Positions 9,501-18,300 of a DNA stretch of 41,090 nt are shown one piece after another (position 1 is the first letter of the stretch; every line of letters begins with the position of its first letter). A program made the translations under genes and the position numbers. The notes beneath the pieces were generated by a model. That model was not told the origin of the DNA. It made no database searches and worked only from the letters and a program-made list of their open reading frames with translations. The stretch comes from a virus, in the IMG/VR virus record IMGVR_UViG_3300027784_000009, positions 1 to 41,090 of that record, one strand, 5' to 3'.

Positions 9501-12500
9501 CTTCTCCACCGTCTTGTATATCAATAATAAGTTCTCCATTTTTACCAACTTCTACTTTAACAATTGCAGCTGCAACTGAATCATCTCCTATTTCAGCCTG
9601 TGCAACTTTTTTAACACCTTTAAATAAAGCTTCTTTATTCTTTTTATCAGAAACATTAATATCTTCTAATGTAGCATAAATCCTATATTTACCATCTTCT
9701 GGTTTTTGAATTTCTTTCAAAGCATAATCAAAAGATGCAAATTTATCTATAAACTCTTCTTGATCATCTACAGATGAAGAAGATAATTTAGTTTGAACTA
9801 ATTCTTCTACTTTTGTCATAGCAGTTTTATTTCTTAAACTATAACCTATATAATCAATCAAATCTTCTGCTTTCATTCCTAGTTTTCCATTTTCTGCCAT
9901 TGATAAAATTAAAGCATCTTTACAAGACACATTAGGTGCCGATGCAGTTTTATGGAAATAAGCAATTTTATTAATAAGACCTTTTCTATTTTCTTCTTTC
10001 TTAGGTAAGGAATTTACGATAGCTAAAGATGCAACTTTATTTTTAATCTTATCATTATCAAGTATATAAGATACTTCTTTTGCCATTTCTTGAGGTGATT
10101 TTTTAAATCTAGCAATAGCGTCTGAAATAGTTTGTGTAGCAACTTTCATCAAAGAAACTGTATAATCTTTACTTGCCCATCTTTTCAAACCCTGAGTCAT
10201 ACTTATATTTTTTAATTGATCTTCAGTAATAGTTTCATAAGCACCTACAAACTGATGATTTTCTAATAATTGTTTAATTTGATCTTCTGTTATAGTATCA
10301 GTATAATCATCAGCGATTTCAGCACTTACAGATTTACTAAAATCTGTCCATTGTTTTTCAGTAATAACATCAGGGACATCATCAAAACGTGTTAATTCAA
10401 TAGAAGATATATTTAACTGATCTTCTGTAATAGTTTCATATGTTCCTTTTCTTTTTTGTGGACTTTCACTAGTGGTAACATTATTAGCATCAGTCTTTCT
10501 CCCAATTTGTTCTTCACTTTCTGTAACACCTTCATACACCTCTTCTTGTCTAGGGTGCAATTTTTCTTCTTTCTTCTCAAGTTGTTTTTCAGTTACGATA
10601 TCTAAATTATCCGCACTAGCTGCTGTCTTTGTATTCTCATTTTTAGTAGCCATTTTTGCTCCTATATTTTTAATTTTATTTTCTAATATTATTTTCCCCG
10701 CTTTTTCGGGATCCTCTTTAATGAGTTGCTGCATATCCTCTGAGAACTCACTTATATTTGATAATTTAAGAATATTATTTTCATTTGCTTCTGTAACAAA
10801 AAGTTCATTATCATCATCTTTACTAATAATAACTTTTATTGGGCTATTTCCATCAGAATAAACTTCTCCTAATATTTCTGACATTATATTTCTCCTATTT
10901 TTTGATAATTTTAATGCAATATTTTTTAAAGAAGATATTTTATTTAATATATTTATATTTTCTTCAGAAAAATCCTTTATTTTTTTATTAGAATCAGCAG
11001 GTTTAGTAACTGAGCCTAGTTGATTTAAATCATCTGTTACTACTTCACCTCCGAATCCTTCTGCTCTAGAAGGTCTATGATCAGGAACAGGTTGGGCAGT
11101 TGGTGCTGTATCAGATAAAGATGGTGTTGCTATATCTCCAGTTATATCTGGAGAAGGAAGTCTCCCATAACCCATTTCTGTTAATTCATCTGTAGTTTCT
11201 TGTAATTTTTGCATAGCTTCTACAAGATCAGAAACAAATTCAATAGAAACATGGTCTTTTTGTTTTAACATACTTTGAACAACACTTTCTACTTTATTCA
11301 TACTTTCTTTTAAATCTTGTATTTCCTGCATACCCCCAATTTTAGAAATAATATCTCTTGCAATAGCTTTTCTATCTACATCCTCAGTATTAGTAGAATC
11401 CTTATAAAGACCATTTACTAGATTTTTAAATGAAGCAACTTTTTTTGTAACCTCTGGAACATTTAGAACACAACTAACACCACAATCATGACATGCAGGA
11501 TTAACAACAAAACTATTTTCAATAAATCTTAAACCATAATTATGTTCATAAACTTCTGTATTGTCATGATCTATAGATTTTGAACTATTCTTAGTAGATC
11601 CACATATCGGACATTTATCATCAGTTTCAACTTTACTTTTATGATATTTACACTTAACAGTCCCAGAAAATTTTCTAGTCTTTTTTTCTTTTATATGAGA
11701 ACAGAATTCTTCTGCTGTATGTGCTTTATTATGACAAATAGAACATATCGAATAATCCACTGAGCAATTATGAGTTACTATATCATTAAGTATATAACTA
11801 TGATCGCTATCTTCATCTCCTATATCACCTACTTGTACATAATAAGTTGTATCTTTATTATCAATTATATCTACAGATTTTACTCTATGAGCTATATACA
11901 AGTCCTTATAAAAAAAAGAATCAAATTTACTTCTTAATGCTTTCTCATTATTATTTGCCTTCCAACTATATTTTTGTATTTTATCTGAAATAGAATTCGT
12001 AATGTATAAAATATGTTCTACATATTTTTTTTCATTATCAACAACAGTAGAAGATCGACATATTCTATTATGAGAACTTAAAGTAGCAGGCACATTTAAA
12101 CGTAAACATATTTTTCTAAAACCTTTTAGTAAATCAATAGATGCAGATGAAACCTGCATTGACCCCTGCCCAGAACTTGTCATATTTTCTAAAATTCTTT
12201 TTTTTACAATACATCCATCTCCGTCTATATAAGCCGCTAAAAATATTTTTTGCTTTTCTTTGCTTATGGTTAAAATATCCGAATGAATAAATTTATCATG
12301 ACTTCCACAACCTATATATTTCTTACAAATACCTGCTAAATCCTTATTCCATGTAACAAGATACAACCCATTCCTTTCAATACATTTGTCTATTCTGATT
12401 TTGTTATCAGGATATTTCTTTTGAAGAACATTTAATAATTTTACAAAATTTTTATTTTCATCATTTTCTTCATCTAGCCCAAAACAAAAACCAACTGAAT

Positions 12501-13407
12501 TAGAAGAAATATATCCTTCAGCTGCATAAACACCTAAAATGAAAGCCATTTCATCATCTATTAATTCTAAATCTTTTTCCTCATTATTAATATATTCTAA
12601 TACATAATCTCCTGGCTTTACTAAACTAGCCTCTCTAAAAATAGGATTCACTGTATCATTAATATCTTTTATATTTTTTCTATATCTTTTTTTATTTTTA
12701 TTAAAAAAATAAACATCTTCATAAGGAATAATTAAAACAGGATGTTCATAACTTAATGCTAAATTATTATTACCATTCCAATTTATATTATATAACTCTT
12801 TATGATCTTGAGTTTTACAAATAACTTTTATTTTCTCTTTTTTCCCACTATGGGTTACAACCTCATCTCCCTCTATTAACTCATCCACCCTTTTATATTT
12901 CCCATTAGACATCAAAGTTAAATCAAAACCCCTTGATGCCCCCATTGATGTCCCTGTAACATAGTTTTGTTCAATTCCTCTTGCTAATTTTGGATAAGCA
13001 ATTTTATCAACTCTCCCAATTATAAATATCCCACCTCTTTCTTCATCATACCATGCGTGTACACACTCTCCCCTAGCTTTTTCTATATCATCATTTTGAT
13101 GATTAGTAAACAAAGGCACACCAACAAAAGTATCAGCTGACTTCTTTAATTCTTCTTCACTAAAAGCATCTCCATTATCATTAGGTTCATCTTTTTTTAT
13201 AGCAAATATTTTTATATATAAATGATCTGGATATTTATCAACAGCCTCTTTTAAATCAAAACCTCCTAAATCTTCTTTATTATCTTTTACAGAAGCTGTT
13301 TTAATTTGATTAGGAAAATTAAAAATATCCCACTCTTTTCCAGTGGGTTTATTAAGTGGTTTTATTGGACATTTATAAGAAAATGTTGCTTTCTTTTTCA
13401 TTGACAT
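6574..13407 (-). CDS. Giant prohead protease-scaffold protein with an intein
   Basis: The precursor has 2277 residues. Residues 1-156 plus 548 to about 650 resemble the T4 gp21/herpes-assemblin-type prohead protease: H103 in FTNHQNDD and S154 in TGTSMG are the likely catalytic residues. An intein (157-547) interrupts right after this Ser. Then come Cys-rich segments (CSICHNKAH, CKYH, CPICG, CHDCGVSC). From about 650 the protein is low-complexity, acidic and helical, as in scaffolds. It has internal starts at M842 and M919, five I/V-T-E-[DK]-Q motifs (938-1064), a Gly-Met segment (1370-1402), a zinc ribbon (C1430, C1433, C1447, C1450) and several D...MG.E motifs towards the C-terminus. After splicing it would still be about 1886 residues. 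I infer that the protease cleaves the scaffold during head maturation. It may be a fusion of two or three genes that are separate elsewhere. Confidence 0.75.
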   Translation of the reverse strand: MSMKKKATFSYKCPIKPLNKPTGKEWDIFNFPNQIKTASVKDNKEDLGGFDLKEAVDKYPDHLYIKIFAIKKDEPNDNGDAFSEEELKKSADTFVGVPLFTNHQNDDIEKARGECVHAWYDEERGGIFIIGRVDKIAYPKLARGIEQNYVTGTSMGASRGFDLTLMSNGKYKRVDELIEGDEVVTHSGKKEKIKVICKTQDHKELYNINWNGNNNLALSYEHPVLIIPYEDVYFFNKNKKRYRKNIKDINDTVNPIFREASLVKPGDYVLEYINNEEKDLELIDDEMAFILGVYAAEGYISSNSVGFCFGLDEENDENKNFVKLLNVLQKKYPDNKIRIDKCIERNGLYLVTWNKDLAGICKKYIGCGSHDKFIHSDILTISKEKQKIFLAAYIDGDGCIVKKRILENMTSSGQGSMQVSSASIDLLKGFRKICLRLNVPATLSSHNRICRSSTVVDNEKKYVEHILYITNSISDKIQKYSWKANNNEKALRSKFDSFFYKDLYIAHRVKSVDIIDNKDTTYYVQVGDIGDEDSDHSYILNDIVTHNCSVDYSICSICHNKAHTAEEFCSHIKEKKTRKFSGTVKCKYHKSKVETDDKCPICGSTKNSSKSIDHDNTEVYEHNYGLRFIENSFVVNPACHDCGVSCVLNVPEVTKKVASFKNLVNGLYKDSTNTEDVDRKAIARDIISKIGGMQEIQDLKESMNKVESVVQSMLKQKDHVSIEFVSDLVEAMQKLQETTDELTEMGYGRLPSPDITGDIATPSLSDTAPTAQPVPDHRPSRAEGFGGEVVTDDLNQLGSVTKPADSNKKIKDFSEENINILNKISSLKNIALKLSKNRRNIMSEILGEVYSDGNSPIKVIISKDDDNELFVTEANENNILKLSNISEFSEDMQQLIKEDPEKAGKIILENKIKNIGAKMATKNENTKTAASADNLDIVTEKQLEKKEEKLHPRQEEVYEGVTESEEQIGRKTDANNVTTSESPQKRKGTYETITEDQLNISSIELTRFDDVPDVITEKQWTDFSKSVSAEIADDYTDTITEDQIKQLLENHQFVGAYETITEDQLKNISMTQGLKRWASKDYTVSLMKVATQTISDAIARFKKSPQEMAKEVSYILDNDKIKNKVASLAIVNSLPKKEENRKGLINKIAYFHKTASAPNVSCKDALILSMAENGKLGMKAEDLIDYIGYSLRNKTAMTKVEELVQTKLSSSSVDDQEEFIDKFASFDYALKEIQKPEDGKYRIYATLEDINVSDKKNKEALFKGVKKVAQAEIGDDSVAAAIVKVEVGKNGELIIDIQDGGEDMITPDDIGDILEGPVKEIEFEEEVEIEGDEGDYEEGDEEVVESKTKDKKQKKIAAAKKELKKKAQLMGGEMGGQGGAAQMPGAGAGMPGTEMGDMGAPMETFEEQPIDDDIDLEEESMEPMPPGTICGVCGSQDVDVLDGKCKCNNCTSIWTVKIENVYEKYKGVTPEAEETEETEELDDFTEGEGFELPEESPAIAAYTKLKPEALQKIAENNIELGSISPVTGKDNTVKIDNGVRICLDTGVKYKVSYATDKKGKVAYGQWEYNPVINKVSCSSCSRAKAKLVKALSSIKMSKEQFDKLTFQKKIATITKLSKSGALKNIKTASKTSSIIDEYKVAYGGYGENFPIESCREKLARRFGENAVALSGPCEGKLLYDCVCNQLKNADVYNDKLAIKVAESWSDVSGDEECIEDQVRSGLTIREAVSVCDILKMAVVEPEQLFADELGEESFETDDTPPDDSGMPIDDMEDDIEEDIDPFVDEGTVTIELPKDVVEQINEETGEALEGEEVTDIVPEEPVEPVEPVEDVEDVVEEPVEEPLSDEITEEEFIDETKPCGDKKPCTEFKEDLAEEKNKGISDSKLEVSYNGEKIANNDSEYSYKEASNMKSQIGKSGKISLDLSSVIDSLKKQAGQTEIQQQKAQDTPEIGNYTAGEEGSKIGHEDKTIPSAQKPGVPRDGAIMGKEDPNLNPQDKPQPKIPSDKGTMGNEEEVGLSGGDATYTGGEDGQGKVETASSDFDMRHMAGFESSKSGLGRLADRILEAGEKKLEPKEPVADDKDIQPVQNKKTGPIGKEPEFTETGPDKTEGSGNESAIGAETETLGDRPTSPDNHPSLPADNALMGQEGEDISPEKQTKDKGTVIAEGDSDSEAIRVAGRMLESGRITSSELQTKINELKSYRPAQIRDFEKSIFAEKKGIDTESDGMSQAIVINEASNVRNSQDELSKKLASLFSLEKRNIQADEDGLTQLRKTYGKN
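10216..10596 (-). repeat. Five I/V-T-E-[DK]-Q motifs in the scaffold
   Basis: VTEKQ at residue 938 and ITEDQ or ITEKQ at 993, 1015, 1039 and 1060 occur at spacings of about 20-55 residues. Another VTEKQ occurs in the 313-residue protein at 29105-30046. I-x-E fits the T4 prohead protease cleavage rule ([LI]-x-E), so these may be processing sites; a binding motif is the alternative. Confidence 0.6.
10651..10663 (-). promoter_or_regulatory. Second internal ribosome-binding site and start (M919)
   Basis: AGGAG lies 5 bases before an in-frame ATG. The product would begin MATKNENTKTAASADN, run 1359 residues, and contain all five I/V-T-E-[DK]-Q motifs. It lies 231 bases after the first internal start. 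Confidence 0.55.
10882..10896 (-). promoter_or_regulatory. Internal ribosome-binding site and start (M842) in the scaffold
   Basis: AGGAGA lies 6 bases before an in-frame ATG inside the protease-scaffold gene. The start would give a 1436-residue scaffold-only product (MSEILGEVYSDG...). Its strength matches the true gene starts in the window. Confidence 0.55.
11767..12939 (-). mobile_element. LAGLIDADG intein in the prohead protease
   Basis: The intein has about 391 residues (157-547 of the host). Its N-terminal block reads ASRGFDLTLMSNG and is followed by ELIEGDEV. The block-B His is in SYEHPV. Two LAGLIDADG-type motifs are seen (FILGVYAAEGYI and FLAAYIDGDGCI), so the homing endonuclease may be active. 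It ends VTHN before Cys+1. Joining G156 to C548 restores the TSMGCSVDYS sequence expected of the protease, so the first intein residue is probably Ala; a Ser1 start one residue later would leave an extra Ala. Confidence 0.9.
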
Positions 13408-13439
13408 ATTATAATCCCTAAATTAATTTAAAAATAAAT

Positions 13440-13691
13440 TTATAGTGTTTCATTCTCTCCCATATATTCTTCTTGCATCGCTTTTTTTCCCTCATCTAAC
13501 ATTTTATTTTTTTCTCTAGCAAAATTTAAAGCTTCTTCTTCTGAACTAAATTCAAAACTTACACCCGTATAAATGTAATTATCAAACCTATCTCCTCTTT
13601 CTACTTTATAAATGGAAACATAAAATGGATCTGTATATATTTGAGATTTTTTATTTAATCTATTATAATTTACTGTTTTTAATATTTCCAT
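13440..13691 (-). CDS. Small unknown protein with a basic-aromatic N-terminal tag
   Basis: The 83-residue product begins MEILKTVNYNRLNKKSQ, a tag shared in style with the next two upstream-encoded proteins. The rest is a short alpha-beta domain (FYVSIYKVERGDRF, then YTGVSFEFSSEEEALNFAREKNKML), which looks like a small globular fold with a C-terminal helix. I do not recognise the family. It lies 32 bases before the protease-scaffold gene. Confidence 0.6.
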   Translation of the reverse strand: MEILKTVNYNRLNKKSQIYTDPFYVSIYKVERGDRFDNYIYTGVSFEFSSEEEALNFAREKNKMLDEGKKAMQEEYMGENETL

Positions 13692-13714
13692 ATAGATATC
13701 TTTATCTATTTATG

Positions 13715-13885
13715 TTATTTATCTAATTTTAAACCACATTTTTTACAAAAAGAAGCATTTAATATATTTTTTACTCCACAAGAAATACAATATATATACT
13801 TTTTAGCATCTTTTATTTCCTTCACATCTCCTTCAGTCCCCCCAAAAGTATATCTTGTATTTCCTTTTTGTCCACACTTTAACAT
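13715..13885 (-). CDS. Small zinc-ribbon protein
   Basis: The 56-residue product starts at an ATG with AAGGGTT upstream. Its second half holds two CxxC pairs (C33/C36 and C47/C50, as CISCG and CKKCG), the pattern of a zinc ribbon. There is one extra Cys at position 4. Many small phage zinc ribbons bind nucleic acid or protein partners; nothing here decides between these. Its small size explains why it is easily missed, but spacing, ribosome site and motif all support it. Confidence 0.65.
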   Translation of the reverse strand: MLKCGQKGNTRYTFGGTEGDVKEIKDAKKYIYCISCGVKNILNASFCKKCGLKLDK

Positions 13886-13903
13886 AATAATAACCCTTAC
13901 AAT

Positions 13904-14071
13904 TTAATTATCTTTTTGTTGTTTTTTTACTTTTTTTACACATCTTTCAAATTTTTCTGGTTCTTCATCTTTATCAATTCTAGAATGACAAACTGCCCAA
14001 GGATTTGGATCCCACTCTTCTTCTTTTTTTGATATTATTTTTTTATATTTTGCAGTTTTTAATATTCTCAT
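13904..14071 (-). CDS. Small conserved phage protein (NPWAVC type)
   Basis: The 55-residue product begins MRILKTAKYKKIISKK and continues EEEWDPNPWAVCHSRID...EKFERCVKKVKKQ. The block D-P-N-P-W-A-V-C followed by E-K-x-E-R-C-V recurs, from memory, in small proteins of many large environmental phages, often near portal and protease genes. The function is unknown. The two Cys (in AVC and RCV) could pair or bind metal. The ribosome site is weak, but the coding signal is good. Confidence 0.65.
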   Translation of the reverse strand: MRILKTAKYKKIISKKEEEWDPNPWAVCHSRIDKDEEPEKFERCVKKVKKQQKDN

Positions 14072-14080
14072 TTTAAAAAT

Positions 14081-14539
14081 TTATTCAAAAGTAATAACTG
14101 ATTGGTTAGGTAATTTTTTTAATTCAGCTAATTCTCTTGCTCTTTCGCTATCAAACTGATTAGCGATTACTTTATCTTCAGGATTTACATCATCTATGTT
14201 AGCAGTATCACTTCTATATACTGACCAAGTTCCTGGATTTTCTTCATCTTCTTTAACAACTAAATAGCCAGCTGGAGAACTAGGTATAACTGCTGATTCT
14301 TTTACGCCCCTCCTATTTAATTCACTTCTATAAACAGATAACTCATCCCAATATTTCCCAGTGGGTAAAGAATGCTCTTGTTCATCAATAGTTTTCTTTA
14401 TATCATATATTGCTCCAAGCAATTCCTCTGTAGACATTTTTTTAGCTTTTTCTTCTACAAAGTTCCAATCAATTTTTTCTTCAGGAAGAGCACTTTTCTT
14501 TTTAAATTTAATATAATTATTAGATTTTATAATTTTCAT
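14081..14539 (-). CDS. Unknown phage protein with an N-terminal tag
   Basis: The 152-residue product begins MKIIKSNNYIKFKKKS, a basic-aromatic tag. Residues 24-75 form a helical segment (STEELLGAIYDIKKTIDEQE, then KYWDELSVYRSELNRRG). The C-terminal part (GYLVVKEDEENPGTWSVYRSD, then FDSERARELAELKK) resembles a small strand-helix domain. Its family is not known to me. It belongs to the group of small genes between the portal and protease genes. Confidence 0.65.
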   Translation of the reverse strand: MKIIKSNNYIKFKKKSALPEEKIDWNFVEEKAKKMSTEELLGAIYDIKKTIDEQEHSLPTGKYWDELSVYRSELNRRGVKESAVIPSSPAGYLVVKEDEENPGTWSVYRSDTANIDDVNPEDKVIANQFDSERARELAELKKLPNQSVITFE

Positions 14540-14613
14540 AATTTAATCTATTTTTAATGATACTTTATAACACATTATTTATTTTAGATTTAATTTCAAA
14601 AAATCCTTTATTT

Positions 14614-15318
14614 TTATTTGTAAAAATATTCCACATCAGTTTCTTCATCATATATCCATGTAATATCATTATCTTCATTATAAAAAAAACTATACCTTTC
14701 AGGATTTTTTTGAACTTCTTTTATAATTTTATCATCAACATGAGTTAAATTTAAAAATATATTTAAATTTATTTCTTTTCCTTTTTCAACTATTTGAGCA
14801 AGTTCCGTAGCATCTTGTGCTATTATATTCTGAAAATAATTATCATTTAAACCATCTATACAATTACCTATAAAATTTTTTTTTTGTGCTTTTTTCTTCA
14901 ATCTATAACTTTCACCTTTTACATGTCTAGGAATTCTAATTCCCTGTAAATTATCCACTGTATAATTAGGAGCATCTTTAGGAAAAGGAACTCCCCATTT
15001 ATCATTTACATGAGTATAAGCACTATGAATAGATGTAAAATATTCTCCATAAGGAGCATATACTTTTGCTTTAGGATCATCAGGATATTTCTTTATACCA
15101 GCAAAAAATCTTTTATGTCCATCTTTAGTTAAAGCGGGCCCAACAACTACAAAATAATCAGAATTAGTTGTATAATCATGTCCTTCCCATCTTCTATATG
15201 CCATTGGCCCAATTAACTTTTCATATCTATCTTTTAACTTTTCAGATCTTTCATGATATTTTTCTTTCCACTGTATCCCCCTATCTTTTATTCTCTTTCT
15301 ACCTGCTATTCTTTTCAT
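14614..15318 (-). CDS. Conserved phage protein encoded directly after the portal
   Basis: The 234-residue product overlaps the portal stop by four bases (ATGA), with TAGGAA upstream, so its translation is probably coupled to that of the portal. It is basic at the N-terminus (MKRIAGRKRIKDRG). A central domain has the pattern YFVVVGPALTKDGHKRFFAG, then KVYAPYGEYFTSIHSAYTHV, then WGVPFP. I recall this pattern as a conserved protein next to portals in environmental phages, with no known function. The C-terminal 80 residues look like a separate acidic helical part. A head-completion or portal-associated role is inferred only from position. Confidence 0.65.
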   Translation of the reverse strand: MKRIAGRKRIKDRGIQWKEKYHERSEKLKDRYEKLIGPMAYRRWEGHDYTTNSDYFVVVGPALTKDGHKRFFAGIKKYPDDPKAKVYAPYGEYFTSIHSAYTHVNDKWGVPFPKDAPNYTVDNLQGIRIPRHVKGESYRLKKKAQKKNFIGNCIDGLNDNYFQNIIAQDATELAQIVEKGKEINLNIFLNLTHVDDKIIKEVQKNPERYSFFYNEDNDITWIYDEETDVEYFYK

Positions 15319-18300
15319 TTGATATTTCCTATTAATATTAATTTTCCTATATTATTTGGTAAATTTTTAACATTAATTCCTATGTTATTTTTATTTTCTT
15401 CAAGATATTCATATACAGATGAATATTTTTCCATTAACTCAGATGATTCATTTTTTTCACTAGTTTTTTTTCTTTTCTTAATATCCCTTGCAGCTTCCAC
15501 TATGTTTTTATAGACAGTATCAGAAACAGCATCAATATGATCCTCTATTGCATCCTCATTAAATCTAAGAATTCTCCATCCAACATTTGCTAATTTCTGA
15601 TCTCTCAATCTATCTCTTTGAACAAAATCTTCCCTTTGATGCCATATACTACCATCACTTTCTATTCCAACACCTATATGAGGATAAGCAAAATCAAGAA
15701 CAAAAGGTCTTTCCTCTCTAGGTAACTGAACTTCATATTGACCATATAATGGATATGGTATATTTAAATCTCTTAATAATTTATACATTTTCTGTTCTAA
15801 TTTTGTTAAATTAAATTTCTTCATCTGAGGTTGCTGAACAGTATCATCCTGCTTACCTTTACCTCTTTTAGTTATTTTAGGCAAACTAGAAGCAGCCGCA
15901 CCTTCCATACCACCCATTCCTCCAGCTCCCATATCTGCTCCTATACCTCCCATCTCACCCATACCTTCCATACCTCCCAATCCACCCATATCGCCTTCCA
16001 TTCCTCCTACATCTCCCATAGGAGCTCCTCCTCCCATCGGAGACATTCCGCCTAATCCTCCCATACCACCCATCATATCGCCACCAGCTCCTGGCATCAT
16101 ACCAGTAGCCGATGCAACGGCATCTTCTTCTCTACGCTTTTCTATTTCTGTATCATAATCTAATCCAAGCTCTTCTAAAATAGTATCTGCAGATACTAAT
16201 CCTTTATCATATAATTGAATCATAGTTTGAATTTTATTTGTGTTATCTCTAAGATTTAAATCATTCCATATAATTTCTGGATATAAATAGACAGCCTCTC
16301 CAATCATTTCAGATTCTTTTTCATCTATAAAACCCTGCATCATAGCAACAGGTAAAAAGATATGCCTTTCTACCCATCTTTTTAATTTATTACGCCAACT
16401 TTCTAATCTTTTAATCAATACTTCGACACCAACTTGAGCAGAAGAATAACTTGACATTTCACCATTTAAGATAGCTTGATTTAACATAAAACCATCTAGA
16501 ACCTCTTTGCCAATCTGCTCTATTTCTTGTGTTACATTATGAATTTTGCCAGAGTTGCCCTGTATTGTTAATTTCCCATTATACCTAGTTACAATAAATC
16601 CAGAATCTACAGTCACACAGTAAACTTTATCATTATATTTCTCACGAGAAATATTTTTATTTCTGATTGTAAATTTTGTTGATTTCCTATTTTTAGCAAA
16701 ACTAATTCTATAAATATCATTGCAATTTTCATTTTTTGCTTTTTCTAAATGAATATTTGAAAAATATCCCATTTTTAATAAAATTTCAGAAAAATCATCA
16801 GATAATTTTTTAGAAACAGTATTATACCTTGAACGTTTGCTGCCCAACTTAGTAAATCTTATTGAACCATCACCATTCATCATAGATTGATAAATTATGC
16901 TTAAATATTCTGACGGCAGATTTTTAATCCAAGTAGGAATATTTTTAGTTGCAGAATTTGCTCCAAATTCATCTGATAGATACCTTGCTATTGAAGAATT
17001 AAACATAAACGTTAAAATTGGGACATTACCTCTGTCGTCAATGTGTGTCCATACATTAGGATTAACCTTCTTGCAGATATTCTCAATATCAGAATAGTGT
17101 TCACTATCGATTTTTTGAGTTATTCCACAAGCCTGTATCTTTTTATCTTCAGGAAAGTTTCTATTGTTCTCTATCTTGCATCCACCCTCTGAAATATAAT
17201 AGCCAACAAATTTTAAATATTCTTCCAAAGTCAAATGAGAAAGTGGTGAATTTTTAAATGGCAATATATCTGGTATAAATCCTTCCCATTTAGCAGTAGA
17301 AATAAATTTATCATTATGAATAACATCTTTTGCCTGAACTTCTATTAATTTGCCATTTCTTTCAACGAGCATTTTATGATTAGGAGTTACAGAAATATCT
17401 AATGATTTATGCTTAAACCTAATTAATTCACCATTAAAATCATACTCATGATATTCAAGTGGTTTTACAAACGTTATAAACCCTGTATTTTTATTATACG
17501 AAGCAACCAAATCATTAGGATTTAATTCGTTAAATAACTTAAATCCGTTATTAGTAAGTATTTCAGTTTCTTTAGCATGACAGGCCCCATACCACTCATA
17601 ATCAAAAGCATGATGTGTAACAACAGTTAGATTAGGGTCATTAGCAACTGCAGATAATTGATTAACAACATCTTGAATATCATCTTGTTGTGCAGGACGA
17701 TCTTTATCTCCTACTTTAACAACTCTAATAGGTAAAATTAAACGTTCAGCTATAATCCAGTTAGCTGTCATAATTTTCGTTTTATAAGCAAGCATAGTAA
17801 ACATTCTTTGAATTATAGGTGTCCCATAGTTCCCATAAGGAGAAGCATTATGTTTAAGATGAGTGGTACATCTAGATGATAATGGGATAGGATTCCCAGA
17901 AGATACTAAAGCTATAAATTCAGTTGGTAATTTTTCATATATTTCTTTAGGTCTTTTCCTTTGAACTATTTGTTTTAATTCTTCATCAGGAACTAGATAA
18001 AAAGACGGAGTGTTTGAAAGGGCATTACTTTCAACTTCTATATAATCAGGATTTAAAATTTTAATATCACTAAATGTCCCATCTTCATGACGACATTTTT
18101 GTCCATCTATAGTTACACCTTTTCCTCCACAACGTTTACACTTTATTTCCAAGAAAGGAAAAACATCCCCTAGTAAAAAATATTCATGACTTATATCATT
18201 TAATCTTTCAGCTAATTCTAGTTTTTCAACTAGATTTTCATAATATTTTAATATTTTCCTATTCCTACATTCTAATTTAAAACCAGATAATGGAAATTCT

